This document shows, piece by piece, positions 44,068-51,649 of a stretch of DNA of 64,000 nucleotides (position 1 is its first letter; every line of letters begins with the position of its first letter). The position numbers were made by a program, and so were the translations under genes. The DNA lies in assembly GCA_963802905.1 (NCBI GenBank), contig CAWDKH010000019.1, forward strand, positions 62,001-126,000, written 5' to 3'. Origin of the DNA: DASQFQ01 sp963802905. GTDB taxonomy: Bacteria > Actinomycetota > Thermoleophilia > Solirubrobacterales > Solirubrobacteraceae. Under the pieces are notes generated by a model. It ran no database searches. It was not told the origin of the DNA and worked only from the letters and a program-made list of their open reading frames with translations.

Positions 44068-44954
44068 AGCGCGACCTCGAGCGCCGGGGCGGGCGCGTCG
44101 GGCACGCGGTCGGGATGGAGGATGTGCGCGAGCAGCTCGACCCCGTCGACGAGCCGTGGGCCGGGGCGCGAGAAGTAGGCGGCGGCGTCGACCGCGACGA
44201 CCCGCTCGGCGCCGATCGCCGCGAGCTCGTCGGCGTAGTCGTAGGCCTCCTCGAGCGCGCGTTCGGCGTCATAGCCGCACGGCATCACGATCACCACCTG
44301 AGGCCGCGCGGCGGCGACCTCCTCCCACGAGCGCACCTCGGAGTGCTCGCCGGGCAGGCCGAGCACGTCGATGCCGCCGGCGTACTCGATCAGCTGCGGC
44401 GTCCAGTGGCCGGCGACGAAGACGGGGTCGAGCCACTCGATCGCGGCGACCCGCACCGGCTGCTGGGCGCGCACGGCGAGCCGCACCTTGTCGATCCGGC
44501 TCGCGGCGTCCTGGACGAGGTCGACGCCGGCGTCCTTGGAGTCGGTCGCGGCGGCGAGCGTCCGGGCGTCGCCGAGCACCTCGCCGAGCGTGTGCGGGTC
44601 GAGCGAGATCACCTTCGGCTCGGACTCGATCCGCTCCGCGACCTTGACCACGTCGTCGTAGGAGACCGCGCAGACCGCGCACAGCGCCTGCGTGACGATC
44701 AGGTCGGGCTGCAGCTCGCGCAGCCGCTCCTCGTCGAGCGCGTAGATCGCCTTGCCCTGCTCGGTCAGCTCGCGCACCGCGCGGTCGATCTCGGCCGGCG
44801 CGAGCCCGGGACCGATCAGATCGCGCGTGACCTTGGGCAGGTCGAGCGCCGCGGCGGGGTGGTCGCACTCGTGGGTGACGGCGGTGACCTCGTCGCCCAG
44901 CCCCAGGGCGAACAGCATCTCGGTCGCGGAGGGAACGAGGGAGACGATGCGCAC
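44064..44954 (-). CDS. BtuF-like periplasmic-binding-fold protein without signal peptide
   Basis: The 296-residue protein has the helical-backbone-metal-receptor fold: RIVSLVPSATEMLFALGLGDEVTAVTHECD at the N terminus, DLIVTQALCAVCAVS, and WLDPVFVAGHWTPQLIEYAGG. These match the actinobacterial cobalamin-binding proteins. No leader or lipobox is present and no ABC permease adjoins it, so it is probably a cytoplasmic corrinoid or metal-ligand carrier. The Cys pair CAVCAV is notable. Its stop overlaps the rhomboid gene end by 4 bp, convergently. Confidence 0.8.
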   Translation of the reverse strand: MRIVSLVPSATEMLFALGLGDEVTAVTHECDHPAAALDLPKVTRDLIGPGLAPAEIDRAVRELTEQGKAIYALDEERLRELQPDLIVTQALCAVCAVSYDDVVKVAERIESEPKVISLDPHTLGEVLGDARTLAAATDSKDAGVDLVQDAASRIDKVRLAVRAQQPVRVAAIEWLDPVFVAGHWTPQLIEYAGGIDVLGLPGEHSEVRSWEEVAAARPQVVIVMPCGYDAERALEEAYDYADELAAIGAERVVAVDAAAYFSRPGPRLVDGVELLAHILHPDRVPDAPAPALEVAL

Positions 44955-45002
44955 CAGCAGCAGGATATGGCGAGGGGATTGGTCGCGCGGGGGTCGGGTA
45001 GC

Positions 45003-45089
45003 ATGGCTGTCGTCGCCTTGATGAACGACGACGTCCCTCCTCGAAGTAGCAGCGCGCCCTCGAGGCGCTGCTCACCAAGGCCTGTATGA
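45003..45089 (+). CDS. Possible leader peptide of the CNNM/CorC gene
   Basis: A 28-codon frame from ATG 45003 (MAVVALMNDDVPPRSSSAPS, then RRCSPRPV) ends in TGA overlapping the ATG of the next gene as ATGA. It contains five prolines including one PP pair. A perfect 8-bp hairpin (45048-45055 with 45065-45072, 9-nt loop) lies inside its 3' half, just upstream of the AAGG ribosome site for the downstream gene. Coding is uncertain because there is no good ribosome site for the peptide itself. Confidence 0.3.
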   Translation: MAVVALMNDDVPPRSSSAPSRRCSPRPV

Positions 45090-46378
45090 GCGCCCTGCTG
45101 CTCATCGGGGTCTTCGTGCTCGTGCTGCTCAACGGCTTCTTCGTGGCCGCCGAGTTCGCGCTCGTGCGGTCGCGCCGCGGCACGCTCGAGGTCGAGGCGC
45201 GCGAGGGCAAGCGCGGCGCCGGTACCGCCGTCGAGATCATGGACGACCTGTCGCGCTACCTGTCGGCGTGCCAGCTCGGCATCACGCTGACCTCGCTGGG
45301 CATCGGCTTCCTCGGCGAGCCGGCCGTGGCGAACCTCGTCGAGCCGCTGTTCGGCAACCTCTCGCACAACGCCTCGCTCGCGCTGTCGCTGTTCATCGCC
45401 TACCTCCTCACCACGGCGCTGCACATCACGATCGGCGAGCAGGTCCCGAAGATCTACGCGATCCAGCGCTCGGAGCCGATCGCCCGCCTCGTCGCGCGCC
45501 CGCTGTACCTCTTCACCAAGTGCTTCAGCCCGTTCATCCACGTGCTCAACGTGGCCTCCAACGGGATCCTGCGGCTGATCGGCATCCGCACCGACAACTT
45601 CGACGAGGGGGAGACGCCGGAGGAGATCAAGATGCTGATCCAGCAGTCGATGACCGGTGGCAAGCTCGACCCCGGCGAGGCGGGGATGCTGACCGGCGTC
45701 TTCCACCTGCACGAGCAGCAGGCGCGCCAGGTCATGACGCCGGCGCCGGCGGTGGTGATCGTCGACGTGTCCGAGGACGTCGAGACCGCGCTGCGGCGCT
45801 GTATCGCCTCCGGCCACACGCGGCTCGTGGTGACCGAGGAGCACAACCCCGACCGCGTCAAGGGCATCGTCCACGCCAACGCGCTGGCCCAGAAGCTGCT
45901 CGCCGAGGGCCCCGAGGCGAACATCGAGGAGCTCGTGCGCGAGGCGCCGATCGTGCCCGAGACCAAGCCGCTCGACGATCTGCTCGCCGACCTGCAGCGC
46001 CAGCGCTCGTCGCTCGCCGTGGTGATCGACGAGTACGGCCGGACGGCCGGCATCGTCACCGTCGAGGACATCATCGAGGAGGTCGTCGGCGAGATCGACG
46101 ACGAGACCGACCCGCTCGGTGGCGCCGTCCGCAAGCTCGCCAACGGCGACTGGTTCGTGCGCGGCCACGTCGCGATCTCCGACCTCCAGGACTACGGGCT
46201 CGAGCTCCCGGTCGACACCGACGCCTACAACTCGATCGGCGGCTACGTGTTCGGTGAGCTCGGCCGGCTACCGAAGCGCGGCGACACCGTCAGCTCCAAC
46301 GGCTACTCGATCCGGGTCGAGTCCGTACGCGAGAACCGCATCGAAGCCGTGCGGATCCGCGAGCGCCGCGTGGCGTAA
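45086..46378 (+). CDS. CNNM/CorC-HlyC family membrane protein
   Basis: The 430-residue protein has an N-terminal DUF21/CNNM domain with about four helices (LLLIGVFVLVLLNGFFVAAEFALVRSR, ACQLGITLTSLGIGFLGEP, TTALHITIGEQVPK), a CBS pair (RQVMTPAPAVVIVDV, GHTRLVVTEE, SLAVVIDEYGRTAGIVTVEDIIEEVVGEI) and the C-terminal CorC_HlyC transporter-associated domain. These proteins act in Mg2+/Co2+ homeostasis. AAGG precedes ATG 45086. The hairpin directly upstream could modulate translation. Confidence 0.93.
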   Translation: MSALLLIGVFVLVLLNGFFVAAEFALVRSRRGTLEVEAREGKRGAGTAVEIMDDLSRYLSACQLGITLTSLGIGFLGEPAVANLVEPLFGNLSHNASLALSLFIAYLLTTALHITIGEQVPKIYAIQRSEPIARLVARPLYLFTKCFSPFIHVLNVASNGILRLIGIRTDNFDEGETPEEIKMLIQQSMTGGKLDPGEAGMLTGVFHLHEQQARQVMTPAPAVVIVDVSEDVETALRRCIASGHTRLVVTEEHNPDRVKGIVHANALAQKLLAEGPEANIEELVREAPIVPETKPLDDLLADLQRQRSSLAVVIDEYGRTAGIVTVEDIIEEVVGEIDDETDPLGGAVRKLANGDWFVRGHVAISDLQDYGLELPVDTDAYNSIGGYVFGELGRLPKRGDTVSSNGYSIRVESVRENRIEAVRIRERRVA

Positions 46379-46390
46379 GCGTTTCGGTCG

Positions 46391-46572
46391 TGTGACCGCG
46401 GTCACAGTTTCGAATCGAAACTCCGTGCGGTATTGCACAAGCGCGCTTGGGGCGCTACGTTCCCCTCAACCCGCCTGGACCGCTCCGGCGGTTGAGGAGG
46501 AGAGAGGGAGATCCTGGGGAGGATCTACCGAGAGAACACAACGCGGCCGGCTCAGGGGAGCGAGCCGGCCGC
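46391..46572 (+). promoter_or_regulatory. Orphan promoter with CRP-like site and structured leader
   Basis: TGTGACCGCGGTCACA (46391-46406) is an exact TGTGA-N6-TCACA palindrome. A second palindrome GTTTCGAATCGAAAC follows at once. TTGCAC (46433-46438), 17 bp and TACGTT (46456-46461) make a promoter about 70 bp from the palindrome centre to the predicted start. The leader has three hairpins: CCTCAACC with GGTTGAGG arms (46464-46497), AGATCCT/AGGATCT (46509-46526) and an 11-bp GCGGCCGGCTC stem (46543-46572). Confidence 0.5.
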
Positions 46573-46598
46573 GGAGTGTTTCTGGAGGAGGGGTTGCG

Positions 46599-46655
46599 AT
46601 GAGGGTCAGTTCGTCGCAATCGGCAGTCTCCACTCCCGACTTCAACGGTCGCTAA
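46599..46655 (+). CDS. 18-residue small ORF with strong ribosome site
   Basis: ATG 46599 follows GGAGGAGGGG at good spacing and encodes MRVSSSQSAVSTPDFNGR before TAA. It is the only reading frame after the structured leader at 46.4 kb and lies 10 bp from the end of the convergent dehydrogenase gene. Ser/Thr-rich, no leader, no recognised family. The ribosome site and the upstream promoter are the evidence for translation; regulatory peptide or precursor roles are unproven. Confidence 0.4.
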   Translation: MRVSSSQSAVSTPDFNGR

Positions 46656-46664
46656 AAGATTGCT

Positions 46665-47486
46665 TCAGGTTTCGTAGGTGTGGAAGCCGCGGCCGGACTT
46701 GCGGCCGAGCGCGCCCTCGGCGATCAGCTGCTCCACGCGCGCGGGGATCTTCGTGCCGATCGTCTCGCCGATCGCCTTCGAGACGTCGAGGCCGACGAGG
46801 TCGAGCAGCGCGAGCGGGCCGAGCGGGTGGCCGGCCCCGAGCTTCATGCAGGTGTCGACCGCGGCTGCGTCCATGCCCGTGCGGTCGAGCAGCTCGACGG
46901 CGTCGAAGAGGTAGGGGAACAGCAGGCGGTTGACGACGAAGCCCGGCGTGTCGGCGACATCGACCGCGGTCTTGCCGAGCGCGTCACACAGCGCTCGCGC
47001 GCGCTCGCGCGTGTCAGGCGTGGCGGCCTCCGGGAAGGCGAGCTCGACGAGCGCCATCTTCGTGACGGGGTTGAAGACGTGGAGCGCGGCGAAGCGCTCG
47101 GGGCGCCCGCTCTCGGCGCCGAGCTGGGCGGCGGAGAGGCTGGAGGTCGTGGTGGCCAGGATCGCGTCGGGCGCGAGGATCTGCGCCAGCTCGCCGAACA
47201 GCGCCGTCTTGGCGGCGTGCTCCTCGACGATCGCCTCGACCACGAACGTGGCCTGCGCGAGCACCTCGCGGTCGCACGTGACCTCGACCGCCTCGGCGTC
47301 GAGCCAGTCGCGCGCGGTGGCGGCGGAGCGCTCCGAGCGCGCGCACAGGATCACCGGCCCGTGGCGGGCCGCGATGGCCGCAAGGCCGCGCGCGATCGTC
47401 CCGCTTCCGACGATGCCAAGCCGCTCAGGGAGCGGATGCTGGGTATTGGCTGACTCGCCAGTCAACCGCGCGTAGACTAGCCGCAT
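46665..47486 (-). CDS. 3-hydroxyacyl-CoA (3-hydroxybutyryl-CoA) dehydrogenase
   Basis: The approximately 273-residue enzyme oxidises 3-hydroxyacyl-CoA with NAD in fatty-acid or butyrate metabolism. GIVGSGTIARGLA is the NAD loop, VVEAIVEEHAAKTALF the second Rossmann block, HVFNPVTKMALVEL holds the catalytic His, and DTPGFVVNRLLFPY and HPLGPLALLDLVGLD are in the C-terminal domain. The start is unclear. ATG 47486 overlaps the divergent thiolase start codon, so TTG 47465, which leaves room for a promoter, is equally likely. The pair with the thiolase suggests beta-oxidation. Confidence 0.87.
   Translation of the reverse strand: MRLVYARLTGESANTQHPLPERLGIVGSGTIARGLAAIAARHGPVILCARSERSAATARDWLDAEAVEVTCDREVLAQATFVVEAIVEEHAAKTALFGELAQILAPDAILATTTSSLSAAQLGAESGRPERFAALHVFNPVTKMALVELAFPEAATPDTRERARALCDALGKTAVDVADTPGFVVNRLLFPYLFDAVELLDRTGMDAAAVDTCMKLGAGHPLGPLALLDLVGLDVSKAIGETIGTKIPARVEQLIAEGALGRKSGRGFHTYET
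47446..47465. promoter_or_regulatory. Palindromic operator candidate between dehydrogenase and thiolase
   Basis: TTGGCTGACTCGCCAGTCAA is a 20-bp inverted repeat (16 of 20 positions symmetrical) lying in the shared start region of the divergent beta-oxidation genes and just upstream of the thiolase -10-like TAGACT (47473-47478). It differs from the GACCGNCGGTC motif and would need its own regulator. Confidence 0.45.
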
Positions 47487-48654
47487 GTCATCCACTGGTC
47501 GCGAAGTCGTCATCGTCGAGGCGGTCCGCACGCCCATTGGGCGGGGCCACCCGGAGAAGGGCTATTACAAGGACACCCACCCCAACGAGCTCCTGGGCAA
47601 GAGCTACACGGAGGTCATCGAGCGGGCGGGCATCGACGCCTCCGAGGTCGAGGACGTCATCGCCGGCTGCGTCCAGCAGTACGGCGAGCAGATGTTCAAC
47701 GTCGGCCGCAACGCCTGGCTGCAGGCCGGGCTGCCGATCGAGACGCCCGCCACCACGGTCGACCGCCAGTGCGGGTCGGCTCAGCAGGCCGTCAACTTCG
47801 GCGCCGCGCTGATCGCCGCCGGCGTGCACGACACGGTCATCGGCTCAGGCGTCGAGCACATGGGCCACGTGCCGATGGGCGTCGGCTTCAACTGGATCGA
47901 CCAGGTCGGCTCGCCGTGGCCGCCCGAGCTGATGGAGAAGTACAACCTGATCCCGCAGGGCCTGTCGGCGGAGATGATCGCCGACCAGTGGGAGATCCCC
48001 CGCTCCGAGCTCGACGAGCTCGCAGTGCGCTCGCACCGGCTCGCCCACCAGGCGACCGAGGAGGGGCGCTTCGAGCGCGAGACGATCCCGTTCCAGGTCA
48101 ACGGCGACACCTACGTCACCGACCAGGGCATCCGCCCGGAGACCACGCTCGAGAAGCTCTCGCAGCTCAAGCCGGCATTCAAGCCCGACGGCAAGATCAC
48201 GGCGGGCAACGCGTCGCAGATCTCCGACGGCGCCGCCGCGGTGCTGCTGATGTCGGCCGACAGGGCGAAGGAGCTCGGGCTCACCCCGCGCGCTCGCATC
48301 GTCGACCAGACCACGGTCGGCGTCGACCCGGTGATCATGCTCACCGGCCCGATCCCCGCCACGCGCAAGCTGCTCGAGCGCAACGGGATGACGATCGACG
48401 ACATCGACCTGTTCGAGATCAACGAGGCGTTCGCGCCGGTCGTCGCGGCGTGGAAGCGCGAGCTCGATCCGGACATGGATCGCGTCAACGTCAACGGCGG
48501 CGCGATGGCGCTCGGCCACCCGCTCGGCTCGACCGGCGCGCGGCTGCTGACCACGCTGCTGCACGAGATGGAGCGCTCCGACAAGGAGACCGGCCTCGTG
48601 ACGATGTGCTGCGGCGGCGGCCTCGGCACCGGCACGCTGATCCAGCGGGTCTAG
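47485..48654 (+). CDS. Thiolase (acetyl-CoA C-acyltransferase)
   Basis: The 389-residue enzyme cleaves or condenses 3-ketoacyl-CoA. The nucleophile lies in DRQCGSAQQAV (Cys about 93), the His in NEAFAPV and NGGAMALGHPLG, and the general base in MCCGGGLGTGTLIQ. Length and motif order are standard. ATG 47485 has TAGACT 6 nt upstream and no ribosome site, so a leaderless message is likely. Its start codon overlaps that of the divergent dehydrogenase. FadA-type beta-oxidation is more likely than acetoacetyl-CoA synthesis given the partner. Confidence 0.94.
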   Translation: MSSTGREVVIVEAVRTPIGRGHPEKGYYKDTHPNELLGKSYTEVIERAGIDASEVEDVIAGCVQQYGEQMFNVGRNAWLQAGLPIETPATTVDRQCGSAQQAVNFGAALIAAGVHDTVIGSGVEHMGHVPMGVGFNWIDQVGSPWPPELMEKYNLIPQGLSAEMIADQWEIPRSELDELAVRSHRLAHQATEEGRFERETIPFQVNGDTYVTDQGIRPETTLEKLSQLKPAFKPDGKITAGNASQISDGAAAVLLMSADRAKELGLTPRARIVDQTTVGVDPVIMLTGPIPATRKLLERNGMTIDDIDLFEINEAFAPVVAAWKRELDPDMDRVNVNGGAMALGHPLGSTGARLLTTLLHEMERSDKETGLVTMCCGGGLGTGTLIQRV

Positions 48655-49556
48655 CTGGTTCGATCGGGGTCGCCGAGGACGTCCTCGGCGACCCCGGCGA
48701 ACGCTCGCAGCCACGGGCTGCGGTCTCCTCGGCGCCACACGAGCGCGCTCGGCCACGGCGGCATGTCGGCGATCGGCACGCAGCGGATGTCCGGCTGCGG
48801 GAACTGCTCGGCGATCGACGCCGTCGTGGGGTGCACGAGCTTGCCGCGGGCGATCATCGTCGTCAGCTCGCTCCAGTCGTGGTGCTTGAGCCGCCGGCGC
48901 TTCATGGGTCGGCCGGATGCTGCCCGCTCGGGGACGATCACGCCGAGCAGCTCGGCCGGCACCATCCCCCGGGTGTCGGAGACCTCGTAGTCGGCGATGT
49001 CGTCGGTGGTGACCTCCGCGCGCCCGGCCAGCGGGTGGTCGGCGGCGACGGCGAGCACCCACGCCTCCTCTGCGAGCGTGGGGCCGATCACGAGATCCGG
49101 CGCGTCGGCTGGGCGCCATCCCGCCATCAGGTCCACCTCGCCGCGGCGGAGGGGCTCGAAGCGTGTCGAGAGCGCCAGCTCCTTGACCTCGACGCTGCAG
49201 CCGGGGTGCCGCGCCTCGAACGCGCCGATCAGCTCGATCAGCCGCGGCCCGGCGGTGATGCTGGCGAGCAGGCCGATGTGGAGCGTCGCCTGGTGGCTCG
49301 CGCCCTTGAGGACAGCGACAAGGCGCTCATGGGCGGGTGCGATCTCGGCGAGGAAGCGCTCGCCCGCCGCCGTGAGCGCCACGCGACGGCTGGTGCGGTG
49401 GATGAGCTGCTGCCCGAGCTTGAGCTCCAGCTCGCGCAGGCTCTGGCTCACGCGTGACTGGGTGATCCCGAGCCGCTCGGCGGCGCGCCCGAAGTGCAGC
49501 TCCTCGGCGAGGGCGAGGAAGACGCGGATCTCACGGAGCTCGATGGTTTCCCACAT
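48651..49556 (-). CDS. LysR-family transcriptional regulator
   Basis: The 301-residue regulator has the helix-turn-helix LHFGRAAERLGITQSRVSQSLRELE-type block within residues 20-45 and a periplasmic-binding-like effector domain (GLLASITAGPRLIELIGAFE, LRRGEVDLMAGWRP, LAVAADHPLAG). ATG 49556 follows TAGCCT by 9 nt. It faces a RibD-type reductase across 101 bp that includes GATC-rich symmetric bases, so that gene is its likely target. Its end overlaps the thiolase stop by 4 bp. Confidence 0.92.
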   Translation of the reverse strand: MWETIELREIRVFLALAEELHFGRAAERLGITQSRVSQSLRELELKLGQQLIHRTSRRVALTAAGERFLAEIAPAHERLVAVLKGASHQATLHIGLLASITAGPRLIELIGAFEARHPGCSVEVKELALSTRFEPLRRGEVDLMAGWRPADAPDLVIGPTLAEEAWVLAVAADHPLAGRAEVTTDDIADYEVSDTRGMVPAELLGVIVPERAASGRPMKRRRLKHHDWSELTTMIARGKLVHPTTASIAEQFPQPDIRCVPIADMPPWPSALVWRRGDRSPWLRAFAGVAEDVLGDPDRTS

Positions 49557-49657
49557 CGATGAGCGAGGCTACTCGGTGCGATCGCGGATCGGCCGTTGAT
49601 CAGGCCGTGGGCGGGTGGCACGGTGGAGGCCGACTTCGAACGCAAAAGGAGCCCGCA

Positions 49658-50240
49658 ATGCGCAAGATCGTGATGGGCATGATGACCACGTTGAACGGCC
49701 GGCTGGACGATCCCGAGGTGTGGCTGACGGGGATCCCGGACGACCTCTACGCCGAGCTCGATCGGCTCTACGAGAGCTTCGACACGATCCTCGTCGGCCG
49801 TACCACCTACGACGAGATGTTCGAGTACTGGCCGGGCGCGGAGACGGCGGAGGACGGCTCGGAGAGCAGCCGCAGCATGGGCCGCAAGATGAACAGCTAC
49901 AAGAAGTACGTGTTCACCGCCGCGAGCGAGACGGCGGAGCTCGAATGGCACAACGCCGAGCTGGTGCCGGCCGCGCGGCGACGAGAGCATCGTGGCGTTC
50001 GTGGAGGAGCTGAAGGCGCAGCCGGGCGCCGACATCCACCTGTCGGGCGGCGCGCGGCTCGCGCAGACGCTCGTCCGTTTGGGCCTCGTCGATCAGTACC
50101 ACTTCCTCGTCCATCCGGTCGTCTCGGCCGGCGCGAGCTGGTTCGACGGGATCGAGGAGAAACGCGAGCTCGAGTTGTTGAGCGCGACCGCGTATTCGAA
50201 CGGCGTGGTCGGTCTCTACTACGAGCCCCGGGAGGGCTGA
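49658..50240 (+). pseudogene. Dihydrofolate reductase-family (RibD C-terminal-like) protein, frameshifted
   Basis: The first part (MRKIVMGMMTTLNGRLDDPEVWL, ILVGRTTYDEMFEYWPG, SYKKYVFTAASETAELEWHNAELV) and the second (DESIVAFVEELKAQPG, DIHLSGGARLAQTLVRLGLVDQ, LELLSATAYSNGVVGLYYEP) together make a complete RibD_C/YwjB-type reductase of about 193 residues. They are joined in the +1 frame at about 49979 (GCGCGGCGACGAG). ATG 49658 has AAAAGGAG at ideal spacing. An extra base or a two-base loss is required. The gene is divergent from LysR. Confidence 0.8.
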
Positions 50241-50292
50241 ACCTGGACGGATGGGCCTCGTTCCGGCTCCCGGGGTCAGGTACTCTCCGCCA

Positions 50293-50961
50293 ATGGCACG
50301 CGAGTCCACCTACGCCGGGACATTCGGTCGCGAGAGCGTTCGCGCCGAGGTCTCCACCGCCCAGCTGCTGGGCCAGGTTCTCTTCCTCGTCGCGATCGCG
50401 CTCGGCTTCTGCGCGCTGGGGACCTACCTCGGCCGCGACCTCGAGCTCGGCACCGCGCGGATCATCTCCTTCGCCGGCTTCGGGATGCTGCTGGTCTCCT
50501 CGTTCGCCGGTGAGCGCTTCCGGGTCGGCCCGTTCGCCATGGCCTGGCTGTTCGCGACGGCGACCGCGATCGGGCTCGGACTCGGGCCGGTCATCGCCTA
50601 CTTCGCGACCGTCGACGCGACCGCGCTGACGCAGGCCGCCGCCGGCACCGCCGCGACGGTCGCCGGGGCCGGGGCGCTCGGCTTCGCGCTCTCGCCGGAC
50701 CTCGCGCGCTGGATGCGGCCGCTGTCGCTGATCGTGTTCGCGGCGTGCGTCGGGACGATCGTGTGGTCGCTGTTCGCGGGCACCATCTCGCCGTGGGTGA
50801 GCGCGCTGATCTACCTGCTGTCCGCGGCGCTGATCGTGGTCGACTTCAACTACCTGCGCAAGCACGGGACGGAGAACGACGCGATCTGGCTGGCGACCGG
50901 GATCTTCGTCTCGATCGTCAACATCTTCATCTCGCTCCTGAACATCTTCTCCTCGCGGTAA
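50293..50961 (+). CDS. Bax inhibitor-1/YccA-family membrane protein
   Basis: The 222-residue protein has seven helices in the BI-1 pattern: a polar N terminus ending in VSTAQLLGQVLFLVAIALGF, then FAGFGMLLVSSF, LFATATAIGLGLGPVIAYF, AGALGFALSPD, LIVFAACVGTIVW and LLSAALIVVDFNYLRKHG, which holds the conserved Asp pair region of the pH-sensing channel. TACTCT lies 6 nt before ATG 50293. Followed 8 bp later by an FHA-domain gene. Confidence 0.85.
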   Translation: MARESTYAGTFGRESVRAEVSTAQLLGQVLFLVAIALGFCALGTYLGRDLELGTARIISFAGFGMLLVSSFAGERFRVGPFAMAWLFATATAIGLGLGPVIAYFATVDATALTQAAAGTAATVAGAGALGFALSPDLARWMRPLSLIVFAACVGTIVWSLFAGTISPWVSALIYLLSAALIVVDFNYLRKHGTENDAIWLATGIFVSIVNIFISLLNIFSSR

Positions 50962-50969
50962 GGGCGCAG

Positions 50970-51644
50970 ATGGAGTCATCGTCGGCCACGACTCCGACCC
51001 CCGAAGAGCAGAAGGCGCGCAAGGCCGCGGAGCTGCGCGGCGCGCCCTTCCTCGTCTACCGCGACGACAAGGGTGCGCAGAAGATCGTCGGGCTCGACGA
51101 GAACGCCAAGATGCTGACCGTGGGCCGTCGCTTCGAGGCCGACATCGCGTTGCCGTGGGACCGCGAGGTCTCGCGCCTGCACGCGCAGTTCGAGTTCCGC
51201 GCCGGCGAGTGGACGGTCGACGACGACGGCTGGTCGCAGAACGGCACGTTCGTCAACGAGATGCGGCTCGACGGGCAGCGGCGCCTGCAGGACGGCGACA
51301 TCGTCCGCTGCGGCCAGACGCACATCGCGTTCTGTCACACGCGCAACGTCAGCGTCGAGATGACGCTGGTGCCGGGCGAGCTGTCGGCGACGCCGCGCTT
51401 CTCCCAGCAGCAGCAGCAGATCCTGCGCGAGCTGTGCCGGCCGCTGCTCGGCGACGGCGAGGGCGTGAGCCCGCTCGCCGACGACGAGATCGCCGAGCGG
51501 CTCGGCACCGACCAGAAGACGGTCACCACCGAGCTCGAGCACCTCGCGCGCCAGTTCGGGCTGAGCGAGATGCCCTTCTTCGAGCGCCGCGCGGAGATCG
51601 CGATGCTGGCGCTCCGCTCGGGGCTCGTCAAAGCCGACGAGTAG
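50970..51644 (+). CDS. FHA-domain protein with C-terminal winged-helix-like region
   Basis: The 224-residue protein has an FHA phosphothreonine-binding domain at about residues 40-130: MLTVGRRFEADIALPWDREVSRLHAQFEF (with the GR, S-R-H core), then DDGWSQNGTFVNEMRLDG and LQDGDIVRCGQTHIAF. The C-terminal 85 residues (ILRELCRPLLGDGEGVSPLADDEIAERLGTDQKTVTTELEHL-type segment) look like a DNA-binding or sigma-region-4-like helix-turn-helix. A kinase partner is not adjacent; the nearest kinase is at 8 kb. Confidence 0.87.
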   Translation: MESSSATTPTPEEQKARKAAELRGAPFLVYRDDKGAQKIVGLDENAKMLTVGRRFEADIALPWDREVSRLHAQFEFRAGEWTVDDDGWSQNGTFVNEMRLDGQRRLQDGDIVRCGQTHIAFCHTRNVSVEMTLVPGELSATPRFSQQQQQILRELCRPLLGDGEGVSPLADDEIAERLGTDQKTVTTELEHLARQFGLSEMPFFERRAEIAMLALRSGLVKADE

Positions 51645-51649
51645 CGCCG

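Noticed and set aside
46441..46600. A second ydaO-type riboswitch in the 46.4 kb leader
   Set aside because: The region has purine-rich stretches and hairpins but lacks the GAGC-GGGGGACCCA and CAGCTAACCCCGTAGGC blocks that identify the class at 57.5 kb.
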